Notes: generated by a model from the sequence alone, not told the origin. A stretch of DNA of 10,549 bases from an uncultured Clostridia bacterium (GCA_947167435.1 CAMVIC010000044.1:1-10549); one strand, 5' to 3'. Counted from the stretch's first letter, positions 1 to 8,293 are shown. Program-made: numbers and translations.

Positions 1-1
1 T

Positions 2-775
2 GAGAATAACACCGGAAAACACCCGGGCGCGATCGTGAGGCCCGCCTATAACTGCGCCGCTACCCTCGCCGCCTCGGTGGAGAGCGTGCTGGAACAGCGC
101 TGTGAGAATTGGGAGCTGCTGATTCTGGACGACGGCTCCGGGGACGAGACCTGGCAGCTGATGCAGAAGCTGGCAGAGCGGGACAGCCGGATCCGCGTGT
201 TTCAAAACGAACGGAACCTGGGCGTCGGCAGAACCCGGAACCGGGGCGTCAGCCTGGCGGAAGGGGACTGGATCGCCTTTCTGGACAGCGACGATCTCTG
301 GACGCCGGATAAGCTGGAAAAACAGCTGGCCCTGTCGGAGGCGCACCCGGAGACGGGACTTTTCTATACCGGCTCCGGCTTTATCCGGGCGGATGGGACG
401 CCGCTGGACTATGTGCTGCATGTGCCGGAGACGCTCAACCGCCGGCAGCTTTTAAAACAGAATCGGATTTCCTGCTCCTCCGTGCTGGCGCGCAAGGCCC
501 TGCTGGAGCAGTACCCCATGCCTGCCGGCACCGGATTGCACGAGGATTTTGCCGTCTGGCTGCGGATTCTGGAGCACAACGGCCCCGCCCGGGGCGTGGA
601 CGAGCCGCTGCTGGTTTACCGCCGCTCCGCCGGGTCCAAGTCCGGCAACAAGTGGAAGGCTGCCCGCATGAACTGGAACACCTATCGCGCCGTGGGACTG
701 GACCCGATCCGTGCCGGCTACTATATGATCTGGTACACGGTAAACGGCGTGAAAAAATACAGCAAGCTGAGATAG
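2..775 (+). CDS. Family 2 glycosyltransferase, TuaG-like (5' end cut by window)
   Basis: Cytoplasmic GT-A enzyme that probably adds one sugar from a nucleotide-sugar donor to the lipid-linked repeat unit. The frame is open to the left edge, and the residues before the GTG at 35 (ending GAIV, then RPAYN) form the usual first beta strand of GT2 enzymes. The real start is therefore probably just left of the window, and GTG 35 is not the true start. Visible motifs, counted from base 2: PAYN near residue 14, DDGS near 43, the metal-binding DSDDLW near 95, and a late HEDFAVW that fits the catalytic-base region. About 257 residues are visible, a normal length for a single-domain enzyme. The later part (CSSVLARK, NKWKAAR, a C-terminal NGVKKYSK) resembles Bacillus TuaG of teichuronic acid synthesis as I remember it. 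Donor and acceptor are unknown. The stop is TAG, 6 bases before the next gene. Confidence 0.9.
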   Translation, partial: ENNTGKHPGAIVRPAYNCAATLAASVESVLEQRCENWELLILDDGSGDETWQLMQKLAERDSRIRVFQNERNLGVGRTRNRGVSLAEGDWIAFLDSDDLWTPDKLEKQLALSEAHPETGLFYTGSGFIRADGTPLDYVLHVPETLNRRQLLKQNRISCSSVLARKALLEQYPMPAGTGLHEDFAVWLRILEHNGPARGVDEPLLVYRRSAGSKSGNKWKAARMNWNTYRAVGLDPIRAGYYMIWYTVNGVKKYSKLR

Positions 776-781
776 AGAATC

Positions 782-1600
782 ATGGACGAAACCTTTGACA
801 GAGAACTGAAAGCCGCCCTGCTTGACATGATGGCCTGGTTTCACGACTTTTGCGTGGAGCAGGAAATCCGCTACTATATGCTGGGCGGAACCATGCTGGG
901 CGCTGCCCGCCATAAGGGCTTCATCCCCTGGGATGATGACATCGACGTGGGCGTGGTCAGCGAGGATTACGTGCGCCTGGAGGCGCTGATGACCGGCTCC
1001 GGACAGAAGCGTTATCTGCTGGAGACGCCGCTGAGCCCGGCAAAAGACTTTAACTACTGCTTTTCCAAGCTCTATGATACCCGCACCACCCTGGTGGAGA
1101 ACACCCGCTACAAGACCCGGCGTGGTATCTATCTGGACATTTTCCCCCTGGTGGGCACGGGGAACACCGCGGAAGAGAGTCACGCGTGCTATGCCGCGCT
1201 GGAACGGCGATTCAACTTCTTCCTGGCACGCACCACCGGCATCCGCCGGGGGCGGAGTCCCTTGAAGAACGCCGCGGTACTGGCCGCCCGCCTGGTCCCG
1301 GCAGACACGAAGAACATGCTTCACCGTCTCCACGCCGACGCAAACGCCAGAGGCTTTGATGCCTGCAGCTTCGGCGGAAACCCCTTCGGCGCCTGGCACG
1401 AGCGGGAGATTATGGAGCGCAGCATCATGGGCGAACCCACGCTCTACCCCTTCGAGCAGCTGCATCTCTACGGTGCTGAGGACGCCGACGCCTACCTGAC
1501 CCATCTCTACGGGGATTGGCGCAGGCTGCCGCCCGAGGAGAAGCGGGTGAGCCATCACGATTATCTGAGCTGTGATCTGCACCGCTCATATCTGGAGTAA
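782..1600 (+). CDS. LicD family phosphotransferase (first of three)
   Basis: LicD proteins move a phosphorylated alcohol (phosphocholine in the pneumococcal and Haemophilus members, other groups elsewhere) from a CDP carrier to a glycan, probably in the cytoplasm. The protein has 272 residues, usual for the family. The signature is complete: GGT at 35-37, LGAARH 39-44, GFIPWDDDID 46-55 (acidic metal/nucleotide site), FSKLYDTRTT about 94-103, a second acidic patch YLDIFPL at 117-123, and the C-terminal LYGDWRRLPPEEKRVSHH from about 242. The start is ATG 782, 6 bases after the previous stop, with only a weak purine-rich ribosome site (gagatagaga). It is closer to the second LicD at 6603 than to the third: both have the FSKL..(S/T)RTT and (I/V)FP patches. 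The transferred group cannot be read from sequence. No licA, licB or licC gene for choline is present in the window. Confidence 0.93.
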   Translation: MDETFDRELKAALLDMMAWFHDFCVEQEIRYYMLGGTMLGAARHKGFIPWDDDIDVGVVSEDYVRLEALMTGSGQKRYLLETPLSPAKDFNYCFSKLYDTRTTLVENTRYKTRRGIYLDIFPLVGTGNTAEESHACYAALERRFNFFLARTTGIRRGRSPLKNAAVLAARLVPADTKNMLHRLHADANARGFDACSFGGNPFGAWHEREIMERSIMGEPTLYPFEQLHLYGAEDADAYLTHLYGDWRRLPPEEKRVSHHDYLSCDLHRSYLE

Positions 1601-1623
1601 GAATACCGGGACAGGAGAAGAAC

Positions 1624-2922
1624 GTGAAAGTTTTGATTGTGAGTCATACGGTCATCAGCCGGACCAACAACATGGGAAAAACGCTCCTGTCCTATTTTCG
1701 CGCCTTCCGGCCGGAGGAGCTTGCCCAGTTTTACATCCACAGCATGGTTCCCACGGATGACAGCATCTGCCGGAATTACTACTGCTTTTCCGACCGGGAC
1801 GCGCTGCGCTCCCTGATCCCGACAGGGCAGCAGGGGAGAGTATACACCGCGGAGCAGATCCAGACGGAGCGGGAGGACAGCCGCACCGACCAGGGCGTTG
1901 CCGCCTCGGTGTATCAGTTCGGCCGTCGGCGCACGGGAGGCGTGTATCTGGCCCGCAACCTGCTCTGGGGCATGAGCCGGTGGAAGACGCAGCGGCTGAA
2001 AAACTGGATTGATGATTTTTCGCCCGACCTGGTGTTTTTCATGTCGGGGGACTATGCTTTCCTGTATGATATTGCCTGCTGGATTGCGGATTACGCCCGC
2101 GTCCCGCTGGCGGTCTGCTGTGTGGACGACCATTACATCCAGAACCGCAATGCCGATACCCTGACCGGCCGCGCCGCCCACAGGGGCTTTCTGCGCACGG
2201 TAGAGCGGACCATGGCCCGCGCCTCCTGCATTTTTACGATCTGTGACAGCATGAGCCGGGCGTATGAGCGCCTGTTTTCGCTGCCCTGCCACACGCTGCA
2301 CACCTCGGCGGCGGATCGGGAGCTGGCATTGGATCCGGCGGCAGAGCAACTTTCGTATATCGGCAATCTGAGCTGGGGAAGAAACCGGCAGCTGCTTGCC
2401 ATGGGACGGGCACTCAGGCGCCTTGGACTGGAGAAGCCCCGCTGCTTGGACGTGTATTCCGGGGAGCTGAATCCGGCGCTGTACGCCGATTTCACCGAGG
2501 AAAACGGCATCCGCTTTCACGGCAGCATTCCGCCGGAGCAGGTGCTGCAGGTGATGGAAAAGAGCATGGCGGTGATCCATACCGAGTCCTTTGACCCTGT
2601 CATGCAGGAGACGGTGCGATACTCGGTCTCCACCAAGATCGCGGAGTCTCTGATGTACGGCCCCTGCCTGGTGGCCTATGGTCCGAGGGGGATTGCCTCC
2701 ATGGACTATCTGGAGGAAAACCGGGCCGCCTGGTGCATCCATTCGCCCGAGGAGCTGGAGGAGGGCCTGCGGCGGATTCTGACCGATGGGGCTTTGCGGG
2801 CGCAGATTCTGGAGCAGGCGCGGAAGCTGGGGCGGGAGAACCACAGCCAGAACCGGAACCCGGAGAAGCTGCGGCACTGGCTGCAGGAGATTGTTGACAA
2901 GGAAAAAGCGGAGACGCGATGA
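1624..2922 (+). CDS. GT-B fold glycosyltransferase, atypical
   Basis: Likely cytoplasmic glycosyltransferase of the repeat-unit pathway, 432 residues. GTG 1624 is chosen because AGGAG at 1613-1617 sits 6 bases upstream and the protein opens MKVLIVSHT, a typical first GT-B strand. A family-like NNMGKTLLSYF follows at about 16-26. The C-terminal half has the usual nucleotide-binding features: SYIGNLSWGRNR near 244, FHGSIPPEQVLQVM near 299-312, and HTESFDP (E321) then STKIAESLMYGP (K338, E341). The classical E-x7-E is not clean, since the E321-E341 spacing is longer. This suggests a less-studied GT-B subfamily, not a textbook GT4. There is no signal peptide or membrane segment. Its last four bases overlap the next gene (ATGA), so the two GTs are probably translationally coupled. 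Donor and acceptor are unknown. Confidence 0.8.
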   Translation: MKVLIVSHTVISRTNNMGKTLLSYFRAFRPEELAQFYIHSMVPTDDSICRNYYCFSDRDALRSLIPTGQQGRVYTAEQIQTEREDSRTDQGVAASVYQFGRRRTGGVYLARNLLWGMSRWKTQRLKNWIDDFSPDLVFFMSGDYAFLYDIACWIADYARVPLAVCCVDDHYIQNRNADTLTGRAAHRGFLRTVERTMARASCIFTICDSMSRAYERLFSLPCHTLHTSAADRELALDPAAEQLSYIGNLSWGRNRQLLAMGRALRRLGLEKPRCLDVYSGELNPALYADFTEENGIRFHGSIPPEQVLQVMEKSMAVIHTESFDPVMQETVRYSVSTKIAESLMYGPCLVAYGPRGIASMDYLEENRAAWCIHSPEELEEGLRRILTDGALRAQILEQARKLGRENHSQNRNPEKLRHWLQEIVDKEKAETR

Positions 2923-4124
2923 AAGTACTATTTGTGAATGTAGTCTGCGGCGTGGGGAGTACCGGCCGAATCGTGACCGACCTGTGCGCGGTTCTGCGCA
3001 CGGAGGGGCACAGCTTCCGCGTCGCCTACGGATATGGCACTGCCCGCGGCATCGCGCCGGAGGACAGCTTCCGCACGGTGGGAAAGGGGGGCTATTACGC
3101 CCACAACGCCCTGTCCCGCCTGACCGACCATGCCGGCTTTTATTCCACAGCCGCCACCCGGCGCCTGATTCGGCGGATTGAAGAGTATGACCCGGATCTG
3201 ATCCATCTGCACAATCTGCACGGATACTATCTGAATGTGGAGCTGCTCTTTGACTATCTCAGACGTGCCGGAAAGCCGGTAATCTGGACGCTGCACGACT
3301 GCTGGCCTTTCACCGGGCACTGCGCCTATTTTGACGCCGCCGGCTGCGACCGGTGGAAGAGCGGCTGCCATGACTGCACGCAGCTGCGCAGCTATCCCAA
3401 ATGCTTCCTGGGCGGCGACGTGGCGCGAAACTACGCCCGGAAAAAGGCTGCCTTTTGCGGTGTGGAGCGGCTGGTGTTTGTCACGCCCTCTCACTGGCTG
3501 GCGGGCCTGGTGGGCGAATCCTTCCTTGGGGATTATCCGGTGCGGGTGATCCACAACGGAATCGATCGGACCCTGTTTTGCCCGCAGGAGAGCGACCTGC
3601 GCCGCAACCACGGCTGGGAGAACAGAAAACTGGTGCTGGCGGTGGCCAGCGAGTGGAACGCCCGCAAGGGAATGCAGGACGTGTTTTCCCTGGCCAGAAA
3701 GCTGGGACCGGACTATCAGACCGTTATGGTGGGGGTCCGAAAGGAGCAGCTCTCCCTGATCCCGCCGGAGGTTTATCCCATCCGGAAAACCGGCAGCGCG
3801 GCGGAGCTTGCACAGCTCTATGCCGCGGCCGACGTGCTGGTCAACCCCACCTATGAGGACAATTTTCCCACCGTGAACCTGGAGGCGCTCGCCTGCGGCA
3901 CGCCGGTACTGACCTACCGGACCGGCGGCAGCGTAGAGGCGGTGGATGAAAGCTGCGGGATTGTCGTGGAGCGGGGCGACGTGGAGGCGATGTGCCGGGC
4001 GATACCCGAGGCGCTGAAGCTTCACCGGGAGGATGCCCGCCGCCGCTCCCGGCTTTTTGACCGGGAGGACAGATACCGGGATTATCTGTCCCTGTACCGG
4101 GAAATGCTTGGAACGGAGAAATAA
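2919..4124 (+). CDS. GT4 family glycosyltransferase, WcaC-like
   Basis: Cytoplasmic GT-B enzyme of 401 residues for the repeat unit. The N-terminal glycine-rich loop GVGSTGRI (11-18) is followed by LIHLHNLHGYYLN (94-106) and the conserved block TLHDCWPFTGHC (124-135), with further cysteines at 143, 150 and 153. This layout is shared by colanic-acid WcaC-type enzymes. The C-terminal domain has VIHNGID near 210, a donor-site ASEWNARKGM near 244, and the retaining-GT signature E313-D314 then E322 in YEDNFPTVNLEALACGTPV (D314-x7-E322, with E313 just before). The start ATG 2919 overlaps the preceding stop and has CGGAG 5 bases upstream. Retaining chemistry is expected from the family. The sugar is unknown. 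Confidence 0.9.
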   Translation: MKVLFVNVVCGVGSTGRIVTDLCAVLRTEGHSFRVAYGYGTARGIAPEDSFRTVGKGGYYAHNALSRLTDHAGFYSTAATRRLIRRIEEYDPDLIHLHNLHGYYLNVELLFDYLRRAGKPVIWTLHDCWPFTGHCAYFDAAGCDRWKSGCHDCTQLRSYPKCFLGGDVARNYARKKAAFCGVERLVFVTPSHWLAGLVGESFLGDYPVRVIHNGIDRTLFCPQESDLRRNHGWENRKLVLAVASEWNARKGMQDVFSLARKLGPDYQTVMVGVRKEQLSLIPPEVYPIRKTGSAAELAQLYAAADVLVNPTYEDNFPTVNLEALACGTPVLTYRTGGSVEAVDESCGIVVERGDVEAMCRAIPEALKLHREDARRRSRLFDREDRYRDYLSLYREMLGTEK

Positions 4125-4139
4125 TCTGCGAGGTGCCGG

Positions 4140-5255
4140 ATGGCAATCTATTATGTTTCCTGCGCGCTTCTGTTTGCCTATGGGCTCATGACCCGGGCGG
4201 CTTTTCCTTCCGCGCGGCAGGCGGACAAGCGAATCGTGTACGCCGTCTTCGGCCTCTGGTTTCTTCTGCTGGCTCTGCGGCATCCGGCCATGGGGCTGGA
4301 TCTGGGCTATGAGGCGCAGCGGGGTTATCTGGTGTCCTTTCAGGCGCTGAACGAGTTCCCTCTGGAGATGGTGCGGGACGTGGCGGGAATACGCCCCTAT
4401 GAGACCGGCTATGTGATCTTCAACATCCTGTTGGGAAAGATCTGGGACAACCGGCAGTTTCTGCTGGCGGTCTGTGCGGCGTTGAGTGTGCTGCCAATCG
4501 GCTGGACTCTGGCGAAAGAGAGCTGTGACGGCGGCCTTACCGCGGCGGTTTATATGGCTCTGCCCTGCTCGCTGTTGGGCTTTTCCGCCCTGAGGCAGGC
4601 TGTGGCCCTGGGCTTTCTGATGCTGGCGCTGTGCTGTGTGCTGCGGAGAAAGCCGCTGTTGTTTGTCCTGCTGGTGGTGCTGGCGGCCCAGTTTCACAAG
4701 GCGTCCTATCTGTTTCTGGTCGCCTATCCGGTCTACCATGTGCCGGTGAATTATCGCTGGCGGCTGGTGTCCCTGGCGCTGCTCCCACTGCTGTATGTGC
4801 TGCGCCGCCCCCTCTATATGTTCGCGGTCTCCCACGTTTACTCCATGTACAACATCCCCGACAACAACGGCTCCATCAATCTGCTGATCCTCTACGTGCT
4901 GCTGTACCTGTTCTGCACGGTATTCCAGTACGGTGAGCGCAGCGGCGCCGAAAACGGCGAGGACGCGCGGCGGGTCAACGGCCTGATGAACCTGTTTTAC
5001 GGCGCGGTGTTCTGCCAGGTCTTCGCAGGGGTACACAACGTGGCCGCCCGCATGGGCTATCCCTTTACGCTGGCGCTGCCCCTGCTGCTGCCGCTGGTGG
5101 TCTCCCGCATCCGGGACGCCCGGACCCGGCAGCTGATCCGCAGTCTGCTTTTGCTTTTTTTTGCCGGCTTTGCACTGCTGGCAATCTGGCGCATGGGCTG
5201 GGCCCGTGCCTGGGACTACCGCTTCTTCTGGCAGAGCCCGCCGCAGTTTGGATGA
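4140..5255 (+). CDS. EpsG family polysaccharide polymerase (Wzy-like)
   Basis: Integral membrane protein of 371 residues that probably polymerises flipped repeat units on the outer face of the membrane. Most of its length is hydrophobic, with roughly ten membrane segments by eye, from the first (YYVSCALLFAYGLM) to LLLLFFAGFALLAIW near the C-terminus. EpsG-type landmarks: LRHPAMGLDLGYEA in the first loop, ETGYVIFNILLGK, SALRQAVALGF in a mid helix, FHKASYLF (H186), and NVAARMGYPF late in the protein. Arg and His residues in such loops are typical of this polymerase group. The start is ATG 4140 with GAGGTG just upstream, 15 bases after the preceding stop. Its place next to a Wzx-like flippase supports a Wzx/Wzy-dependent route. 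Assignment as polymerase rests on family resemblance. Confidence 0.85.
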   Translation: MAIYYVSCALLFAYGLMTRAAFPSARQADKRIVYAVFGLWFLLLALRHPAMGLDLGYEAQRGYLVSFQALNEFPLEMVRDVAGIRPYETGYVIFNILLGKIWDNRQFLLAVCAALSVLPIGWTLAKESCDGGLTAAVYMALPCSLLGFSALRQAVALGFLMLALCCVLRRKPLLFVLLVVLAAQFHKASYLFLVAYPVYHVPVNYRWRLVSLALLPLLYVLRRPLYMFAVSHVYSMYNIPDNNGSINLLILYVLLYLFCTVFQYGERSGAENGEDARRVNGLMNLFYGAVFCQVFAGVHNVAARMGYPFTLALPLLLPLVVSRIRDARTRQLIRSLLLLFFAGFALLAIWRMGWARAWDYRFFWQSPPQFG

Positions 5256-5258
5256 TTT

Positions 5259-5262
5259 GAGG
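5259..5262 (+). promoter_or_regulatory. Ribosome binding site for the flippase gene
   Basis: GAGG lies 5 bases before ATG 5268 but only 2 bases before the in-frame TTG 5265. This favours the ATG as the start, so the flippase begins MDNGRLKK. Confidence 0.6.
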
Positions 5263-5267
5263 TATTG

Positions 5268-6581
5268 ATGGATAACGGACGACTGAAAAAGAATATCTCC
5301 TGGATTTTTGCGGCAAACCTGATCCATGCGGCCTTCTCTTTTCTGCTGAGCATTTTTGTTGCGCGCATCCTGAGTCTGGACGACAACGGAATCCTGGGCT
5401 ATGCCACCTCCTGGATTACCTTCGTCTCTTACTGCACCGGACTGGGTTACGGCGGCATCATCACCAAATGCTTTGCCGAGGACGAGGAGCGTGCGGGCAC
5501 CTATCTGCGCACCCTGGTGAGCTTCCGTCTGGTGCTGGCGTGCCTTGGCGTCGTTGTTCTGCAGCTCATCATCCGGAGCATGAACCCGGGGGAGACGCTG
5601 CTGCACCGGGTGGTTCTCTGCCAGTCCGTCTCCATCTTCTTCGGGGAACTTGACCTGTTCGTATACTGGTTCCGGTACATCAACAAGGCGAGAATCTCCG
5701 CCATCGTGAAGCTGGTGGCCTTCGCGGTCTCCGCCGTCTGGCGCATCGTGGCGCTTGCGGTGTTTCACAGCCTGCTGGGCTACGCCATCGGCGTCGCCAT
5801 GGAGACGATCCTCAACGGCAGCCTGGTCTGTGCCATCTACTTCCGCTATCCCAAGGGGCGCTTTGCCTTCGATTTTTCCGTGGGGATCCGGGCGCTGAAA
5901 AGCTCCTATCCCTTTATCTTCTCCTCCATCCTGCTGACCATCTACGGGCAGGCGGACAAGATCATGCTGAAAAACATGGTTGACGATGCGTCCGTAGCCC
6001 TCTACACCGTGTCGCTGACGCTGGCGGGCTGTATCGCAATGCTCCCCAACTCCCTGATCGAGGGCTTCCGGGCGGACGTGATGGAGGCTAAGCTCCATGA
6101 CGAGCAGCTGTTTCAGCGCCGGATGCGGCAGCTGTATGCGGTGGTATTCTGGCTGTGCGTCGCCTACGGGCTGCTCGTCACCGTGTTTGCCAAGTGGATT
6201 CTGCTGGTTCTGTACGGCAGGAAGTACCTGGGGGCGGTCTCGTCGCTGTCGCTGATCGTGTGGTACACTGCCTTTTCCTATTTCGGCGCCATCAACAACC
6301 TGTTCATGGTGGCGGAGGGAATCAACAAGTGGGTGCCGGTGAACACCTTCGTGGGCGCGGCCACCAACATCATCCTGAACTTCCTGCTGATCCCCCGCTG
6401 GGGGATCGTTGGCGCGGCGCTGGCGTCTCTGCTGACCCAGTTTGCGGCCAACTTCCTGATGATGCTGATCAATCCCCAGCTGCGCAAGGGCTTTCGCCTG
6501 ATGGTGGCGGGCATCGCGCTGCAGGATATCGGCCACCGGGAGCTGCTGGCGAAGGCGAAAAATATCCTGCTTCGGAAATAA
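5268..6581 (+). CDS. Wzx-like oligosaccharide flippase
   Basis: Polytopic membrane protein (437 residues from ATG 5268) of the polysaccharide transporter family, which moves lipid-linked repeat units from the inner to the outer face of the membrane. It opens with a short basic end (GRLKKNISW) and a first helix FAANLIHAAFSFLLSIFVARIL, then NGILGYATSWI, as in Wzx/RfbX proteins. A central QADKIMLKNMVDDASVALYT and a late GAATNIILNFLLIPRWGIVGAALASL are characteristic of the family. About 12 hydrophobic segments can be seen, with length in the usual range. An in-frame TTG three bases upstream would add one Met, but ribosome-site spacing favours the ATG. It follows the polymerase by 12 bases and precedes a LicD gene by 21. 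Substrate unknown. Confidence 0.92.
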   Translation: MDNGRLKKNISWIFAANLIHAAFSFLLSIFVARILSLDDNGILGYATSWITFVSYCTGLGYGGIITKCFAEDEERAGTYLRTLVSFRLVLACLGVVVLQLIIRSMNPGETLLHRVVLCQSVSIFFGELDLFVYWFRYINKARISAIVKLVAFAVSAVWRIVALAVFHSLLGYAIGVAMETILNGSLVCAIYFRYPKGRFAFDFSVGIRALKSSYPFIFSSILLTIYGQADKIMLKNMVDDASVALYTVSLTLAGCIAMLPNSLIEGFRADVMEAKLHDEQLFQRRMRQLYAVVFWLCVAYGLLVTVFAKWILLVLYGRKYLGAVSSLSLIVWYTAFSYFGAINNLFMVAEGINKWVPVNTFVGAATNIILNFLLIPRWGIVGAALASLLTQFAANFLMMLINPQLRKGFRLMVAGIALQDIGHRELLAKAKNILLRK

Positions 6582-6602
6582 ACGAAATGGAGGATTGCCG
6601 GA

Positions 6603-7436
6603 ATGGACGGTCAGATCCAAAAACTGAAACAACGGGAGCTGGAGCTGTTCCGGCTGTTTATACAGGTCTGCGAGAAGCTGGACCTGCGCTATTACGTGGT
6701 CGGCGGCACGCTGCTGGGCGCCGTGCGGCATCAGGGCTTTATCCCCTGGGATGACGACATCGACGTGGGCCTGCCGCGAGCGGACTATGATCGCTTTGTG
6801 CAGCAGGCGCAGGCACTGCTGCCGGACTGGTGCTTTCTGCAGAACTATCATACGGACCCGGCTTATCCCTACCTGTTTTCCAAGCTGCGGGACAGCCGCA
6901 CCACCTTTATTGAGACTGCGCTGAAGGATTATCCCATCAACCACGGGCTTTACATCGACGTGTTTCCCATTGAATACGTGCCCGAACAGGGTTACCGCCG
7001 CTTTGAACGAAAAAACTTTCTGCTGAAGATCCGGGCCAATTACGGGCTGAACGTAAAGCCCTCCTTCAAGATCCGGGTGCTGCAGCGGCTGACGCTGCTG
7101 CGCTGGCCCAGACTGCAGGACGCCCTGAAACAGCGGGAGGCGCTGTTTCGGTCCGTGGGGCGCACAGGATTGATGGCCAATCTCTGCGGCGCCTGGGGCA
7201 AGCGGGAGATTCTCCCGGCGGAATACTTCGGCGAGGGCACGCCCCAGCGCTTTGAGAATCTGACGGTGCGGGGCCCAGCTGAGTATGACGGGTACCTGAA
7301 GGGCATTTACGGCGATTACATGCGCCTGCCGCCGCCGGAAAAACGTGTGGCGCATCATGCATGCGAAGTGATAGACCTGGAAAGACCCTATACGTTCTAT
7401 GCTGCGCAAAGGGAAAAGGAGATGGTACGGCCGTGA
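6603..7436 (+). CDS. LicD family phosphotransferase (second of three)
   Basis: Predicted cytoplasmic transferase of a phosphorylated group from a CDP carrier to a glycan; 277 residues. ATG 6603 has an excellent ribosome site, GGAGGA at 6589-6594, 8 bases upstream. Motifs: GGT 34-36, LGAVRH 38-43, GFIPWDDDID 45-54, FSKLRDSRTT near 95-104, LYIDVFPIEY near 116-125, and a C-terminal IYGDYMRLPPPEKRVAHH. It resembles the LicD at 782 more than the one that follows it. The stop TGA overlaps the GTG of the third LicD (GTGA, 7433-7436), so the two are probably made together. A separate acceptor sugar or a separate phosphate group for each LicD is an inference. Confidence 0.93.
   Translation: MDGQIQKLKQRELELFRLFIQVCEKLDLRYYVVGGTLLGAVRHQGFIPWDDDIDVGLPRADYDRFVQQAQALLPDWCFLQNYHTDPAYPYLFSKLRDSRTTFIETALKDYPINHGLYIDVFPIEYVPEQGYRRFERKNFLLKIRANYGLNVKPSFKIRVLQRLTLLRWPRLQDALKQREALFRSVGRTGLMANLCGAWGKREILPAEYFGEGTPQRFENLTVRGPAEYDGYLKGIYGDYMRLPPPEKRVAHHACEVIDLERPYTFYAAQREKEMVRP
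7416..7421 (+). promoter_or_regulatory. Ribosome binding site for the third LicD gene
   Basis: AAGGAG inside the end of the second LicD gene, 11 bases before GTG 7433. The spacing is slightly long, but this is the only good site in front of a start that gives a normal LicD N-terminus. Confidence 0.5.
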
Positions 7437-8284
7437 GACAACTGGATCTGGACGAACGGAAAAAACTGCTGGTGGAGATGCTTTCAGCCTTTGCCGATTA
7501 CTGCGAGGAGCAGGGGCTGCGCTATTTCCTGGATTACGGCACGCTGCTGGGCGCGGTACGGCACGGCGGCTTTATCCCCTGGGACGATGACATCGACCTG
7601 GTGCTGCCCCGGGAGGATTACGAACGGCTGTACAGCCTGCTGGAACAGAACCCGGAGGCCATCGGCCCCCATTACCGGCTGGCCAGCACACGCAACCAGT
7701 GGTCGGTTCACAAGGCAATTTTCAATCTCATTGACCTGCGGACGATTACCTGCAGCAGACATCGCCGCAAGCGTTTTCACTATCCCGTCTGGATCGACGT
7801 GATTCCGGCGGACTATCTGCCGGCAAGCCGGGAGGAACAGCGGGCACTGCGGGAGAAGGTAATCCACAACGTCATGCAGGTGCAGCAGGCCATGAGCCCC
7901 GGCTGGGGGAAGTGGAAGGCAATTCATCTGCTGAGAAATCTCCTGATGACGCCGTCCATCGACCGGAAGCTGCGGGAGGTGGAGCAGCTGTGCAAAAACC
8001 AGAAGGAGAGCGAGCTGGTCAGCCCCTTCCTCTGCTTTATCAACACCGTCTGGATGGAGGACTATTTCCCGATCTCCTGGTTTGACGACACCATTTTCAT
8101 GAACTTTGAAGGGAAGCCCTTCCGGGTGCCCAGAGAATACGACAAGCGGCTGCGGGACTGCTATGGCGACTATATGCAGCTGCCGCCGGAAAAGGACCGG
8201 GTGCCCCATCTGACGGAGGCCTATTGGCTGCCGGAGGAGGAGACGGACGGCCGCGCGCCGGAAGCAGAGAAACAAAGCCGCTGA
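7433..8284 (+). CDS. LicD family phosphotransferase (third of three, divergent)
   Basis: Predicted transferase of a CDP-linked phospho-group to a glycan; 283 residues from GTG 7433. This start gives MRQLDLDERKKLLVEML, matching the usual helical lead-in of LicD proteins, and the GTGA overlap with the previous gene is a common operon joint. An ATG at 7361 is in frame but would overlap the upstream gene by 76 bases and add residues unlike the family. Motifs: YFLDYGTLLGAVRH 31-44, GFIPWDDDID 46-55, WIDVIPADYLP near 120-130, CYGDYMQLPPEKDRVPH near the end. The middle region (KAIFNLIDLRTITC and onward) differs from the other two LicDs, so it is a different subfamily and may handle another substrate. 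It is the LicD nearest the cytidylyltransferase, 23 bases upstream of it. Confidence 0.92.
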   Translation: MRQLDLDERKKLLVEMLSAFADYCEEQGLRYFLDYGTLLGAVRHGGFIPWDDDIDLVLPREDYERLYSLLEQNPEAIGPHYRLASTRNQWSVHKAIFNLIDLRTITCSRHRRKRFHYPVWIDVIPADYLPASREEQRALREKVIHNVMQVQQAMSPGWGKWKAIHLLRNLLMTPSIDRKLREVEQLCKNQKESELVSPFLCFINTVWMEDYFPISWFDDTIFMNFEGKPFRVPREYDKRLRDCYGDYMQLPPEKDRVPHLTEAYWLPEEETDGRAPEAEKQSR

Positions 8285-8293
8285 GGTATGAGT

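Noticed and set aside
452..1582. Minus-strand open frame over the first LicD
   Set aside because: A shadow of the sense genes with the same low-complexity look; no recognisable motif and no ribosome site.
1561..2877. Minus-strand open frame over the GT-B gene
   Set aside because: Codon-bias shadow of 1624-2922; no family resemblance.
2928..7409. Minus-strand open frame of 1,493 codons as a real giant gene
   Set aside because: Its codons mirror those of the sense genes. Composition is Gln/His/Arg-rich from antisense CTG, no domain is visible, and the sense strand is fully covered by recognisable families.
7361..7432. Upstream ATG as start of the third LicD
   Set aside because: Would overlap the second LicD by 76 bases and add residues unlike the family; GTG 7433 gives a normal N-terminus and a GTGA joint.
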